From: CAZTPH01 sp031552655
GTDB taxonomy: Bacteria > Pseudomonadota > Gammaproteobacteria > UBA9339
DNA: 6,689 nucleotides
Direction: 5' to 3'
NCBI GenBank assembly: GCA_031552655.1
Contig: JAVBML010000023.1
Location: forward strand, 1-6,689
Below the pieces are notes generated by a model. The model worked only from the letters and a program-made list of their open reading frames with translations. It searched no databases and was not told where the DNA came from. Positions 5,371 through 6,689 of the stretch are shown here, one piece after another (the stretch's first letter is position 1; each line of letters opens with the position of its first letter). The translations under genes and the position numbers were made by a program.

Positions 5371-6689
5371 ATGGCTCCACAAAAAAAAGATAATCAACTG
5401 CTCATTATTATTTTAGCATTAATACTTAGCAACGTTGGAGACTTTGCCATAGCTGAGGCCTTTGATCAGCAAAGCCAACTAACCCGAAGCACCATAAACC
5501 AGACTTCCGAACAACTTCTACTATCCACCCTTGCCATGGATATCCGAAAATCTGGAAGTAACCATGAAACTGATGGCAAATTAAAAAACAAAAGGAACCA
5601 ATTAATAAAATCACTGCTGCGGGATGTCGACGTAGATAAATTTCTAGCCACCGTCGCCAGTCAAAAATTCTATGCTGACGATAGCAAGCGGCGATTGATT
5701 AAAATTCAATACCCCGAAGAACTCATGCTCCTAGCTATCTCCCAAGGTGCCCAGTGTTCTAAAATTAAATTAGATCATTTTTATCTACCGCCCTCGCCGC
5801 AACTTTTGGAAATCATGTTAAAAAATCACTGTGATCCCAATGCCTTACTTAAGCTACTACTGGAACATCACATCCATCGACTGTGCCCTCAGCAGCGGCA
5901 ATTAGTTCTATTGACCTTAAAATACGGTGCCGACCCCAATGAATTAATCTACCACGGCTACTACCCCACCAAACTTTTCAACAATATATATGTTGCTCCG
6001 GAAATATTTGATCTACTATTCAACAACAAATACCAACGCCTTGATCCCGAAACATTTGGCAAATATTTAAAAGCCCGGGGAAGGGAGTATTTCAAAATAA
6101 ATAAATTAGATAAATTGCTCGATAATCCTAACTTAGTCTATGAACTAAAATTTAAAAATCTGGACGCCCAAAGATCCCAGCGGCAAAAAATTCCCCGCCT
6201 CATTCATGGCATTTGGCTCACCAATGAAAAAATAAAAAAAGAATTGGCATCCGATGACATCGCCAATATCATCGCAACCCAGAAATTATTTCGCCAAAGC
6301 AATCCACAATGGCAATACATTCTTTGGATCAACGACGATAAAATTCTAGCTAAATCCATCCGTCAGTTAAAAAAACAGGGCATAGTAATAAAAAACATAG
6401 CTGCCCTAAAAAACAGCTACCCTCTCCTATACAGCTCGATACAAAGTTTGATTGCTGATAACAAATGGGGCATTACCTCGGACATAGTGCGTACCTGCGT
6501 GGTACATAAATTTGGCGGTATATATGCTGATCTTGATTATATCTTCATCAGGGATCCAGAGGAGGAGATTCACACTTACGATTTCATAGCCTACGATTAT
6601 GATGATATTTTCATCGACAGTTTTATGCTTGCCGCCAAACCACGGCATCCCATTTTAGATACCCATCTGAAACTTATCGAAAGAAATTT
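5371..6689 (+). CDS. Sec-exported GT32/TcdB-like glycosyltransferase with ankyrin-like region (3' end missing)
   Basis: The frame stays open for 439 codons to the window end, so the C-terminus is missing. Residues 1-28 form a signal peptide: a lysine-containing n-region, the core LLIIILALIL, and probable cleavage after AIA. Residues 30-270 are mostly helical. Part of this looks like degenerate ankyrin repeats, best seen in LVLLTLKYGADPNELI (Y185-N190). A sugar-transferase domain of the DXD type (Gly_transf_sug, GT32/TcdB-like) begins at about 274 with IPRLIHGIW and continues with NPQWQYILWIND (311-322). Its centre is SDIVR (D371, R374) and GGIYADLDYIF, where D387 and D389 form the metal/nucleotide-sugar-binding DXD motif. 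Such enzymes transfer a sugar from a nucleotide donor; the acceptor could be a host protein or a bacterial surface glycan. It sits 76 bases after the FecR gene on the same strand. The family is confident; the role as an effector or surface enzyme is inference. Confidence 0.87.
   Translation, partial: MAPQKKDNQLLIIILALILSNVGDFAIAEAFDQQSQLTRSTINQTSEQLLLSTLAMDIRKSGSNHETDGKLKNKRNQLIKSLLRDVDVDKFLATVASQKFYADDSKRRLIKIQYPEELMLLAISQGAQCSKIKLDHFYLPPSPQLLEIMLKNHCDPNALLKLLLEHHIHRLCPQQRQLVLLTLKYGADPNELIYHGYYPTKLFNNIYVAPEIFDLLFNNKYQRLDPETFGKYLKARGREYFKINKLDKLLDNPNLVYELKFKNLDAQRSQRQKIPRLIHGIWLTNEKIKKELASDDIANIIATQKLFRQSNPQWQYILWINDDKILAKSIRQLKKQGIVIKNIAALKNSYPLLYSSIQSLIADNKWGITSDIVRTCVVHKFGGIYADLDYIFIRDPEEEIHTYDFIAYDYDDIFIDSFMLAAKPRHPILDTHLKLIERN

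Noticed and set aside
5321..5416. A small open frame of about 31 codons starting at the ATG at 5321 that overlaps the glycosyltransferase start
   Set aside because: It has no Shine-Dalgarno sequence, runs through the inverted repeat and the real ribosome binding site, and its composition is not protein-like.
1..6689. CRISPR array or insertion sequence
   Set aside because: No regularly spaced direct repeats, no transposase-like frame and no terminal inverted repeats were seen.

Overview
The window looks like part of a low-G+C proteobacterial chromosome, most likely from a host-associated or intracellular gammaproteobacterium. Three things point that way. The DNA polymerase III chi subunit (HolC) is a proteobacterial protein, and its C-terminal half reads like the beta/gamma versions. 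The tRNA-Arg(ACG) encodes its own CCA end. Two proteins resemble eukaryote-directed effectors: an OTU-type cysteine protease and a GT32/TcdB-like sugar transferase with an ankyrin-like stretch. The lineage below class level is not determined.

Layout. Positions 1-299 hold no gene but carry two consecutive short inverted repeats with similar loops. A complete gene (300-1889) encodes a Sec-exported OTU protease. Immediately after it (1910-2205) lies the C-terminal remnant of an AbiEii/AbiGii-type nucleotidyltransferase toxin, which has lost its N-terminal part and carries a 1-base frameshift. On the minus strand is an intact tRNA-Arg(ACG) (2219-2295) with a good sigma70-type promoter (2362-2391). 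The housekeeping gene holC follows on the plus strand (2466-2900). A plus-strand cluster then starts from an extended -10 promoter (2910-2939). It encodes an outer-membrane beta-barrel with an N-terminal TPR region resembling surface lipoprotein assembly modifiers (SLAM/DUF560; 2973-4451), an exported FecR-domain protein (4491-5294), and an exported GT32-type glycosyltransferase that runs off the window end (5371 onward).

How it may work. All four large non-housekeeping proteins begin with a Sec signal peptide, and none has a convincing lipobox. The SLAM-like barrel, FecR protein and glycosyltransferase are closely spaced, lie on one strand and each have a ribosome binding site. One reading is a small surface-display or export unit in which the barrel, perhaps helped by the FecR protein, handles the glycosyltransferase. 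That pairing is inference from adjacency. The OTU/AbiEii block abuts the 3' end of the tRNA, and its coding strand is purine-rich, whereas the genes on the other side of the tRNA are C-rich. This fits an accessory island inserted next to a tRNA gene, although no attachment repeat is visible here.
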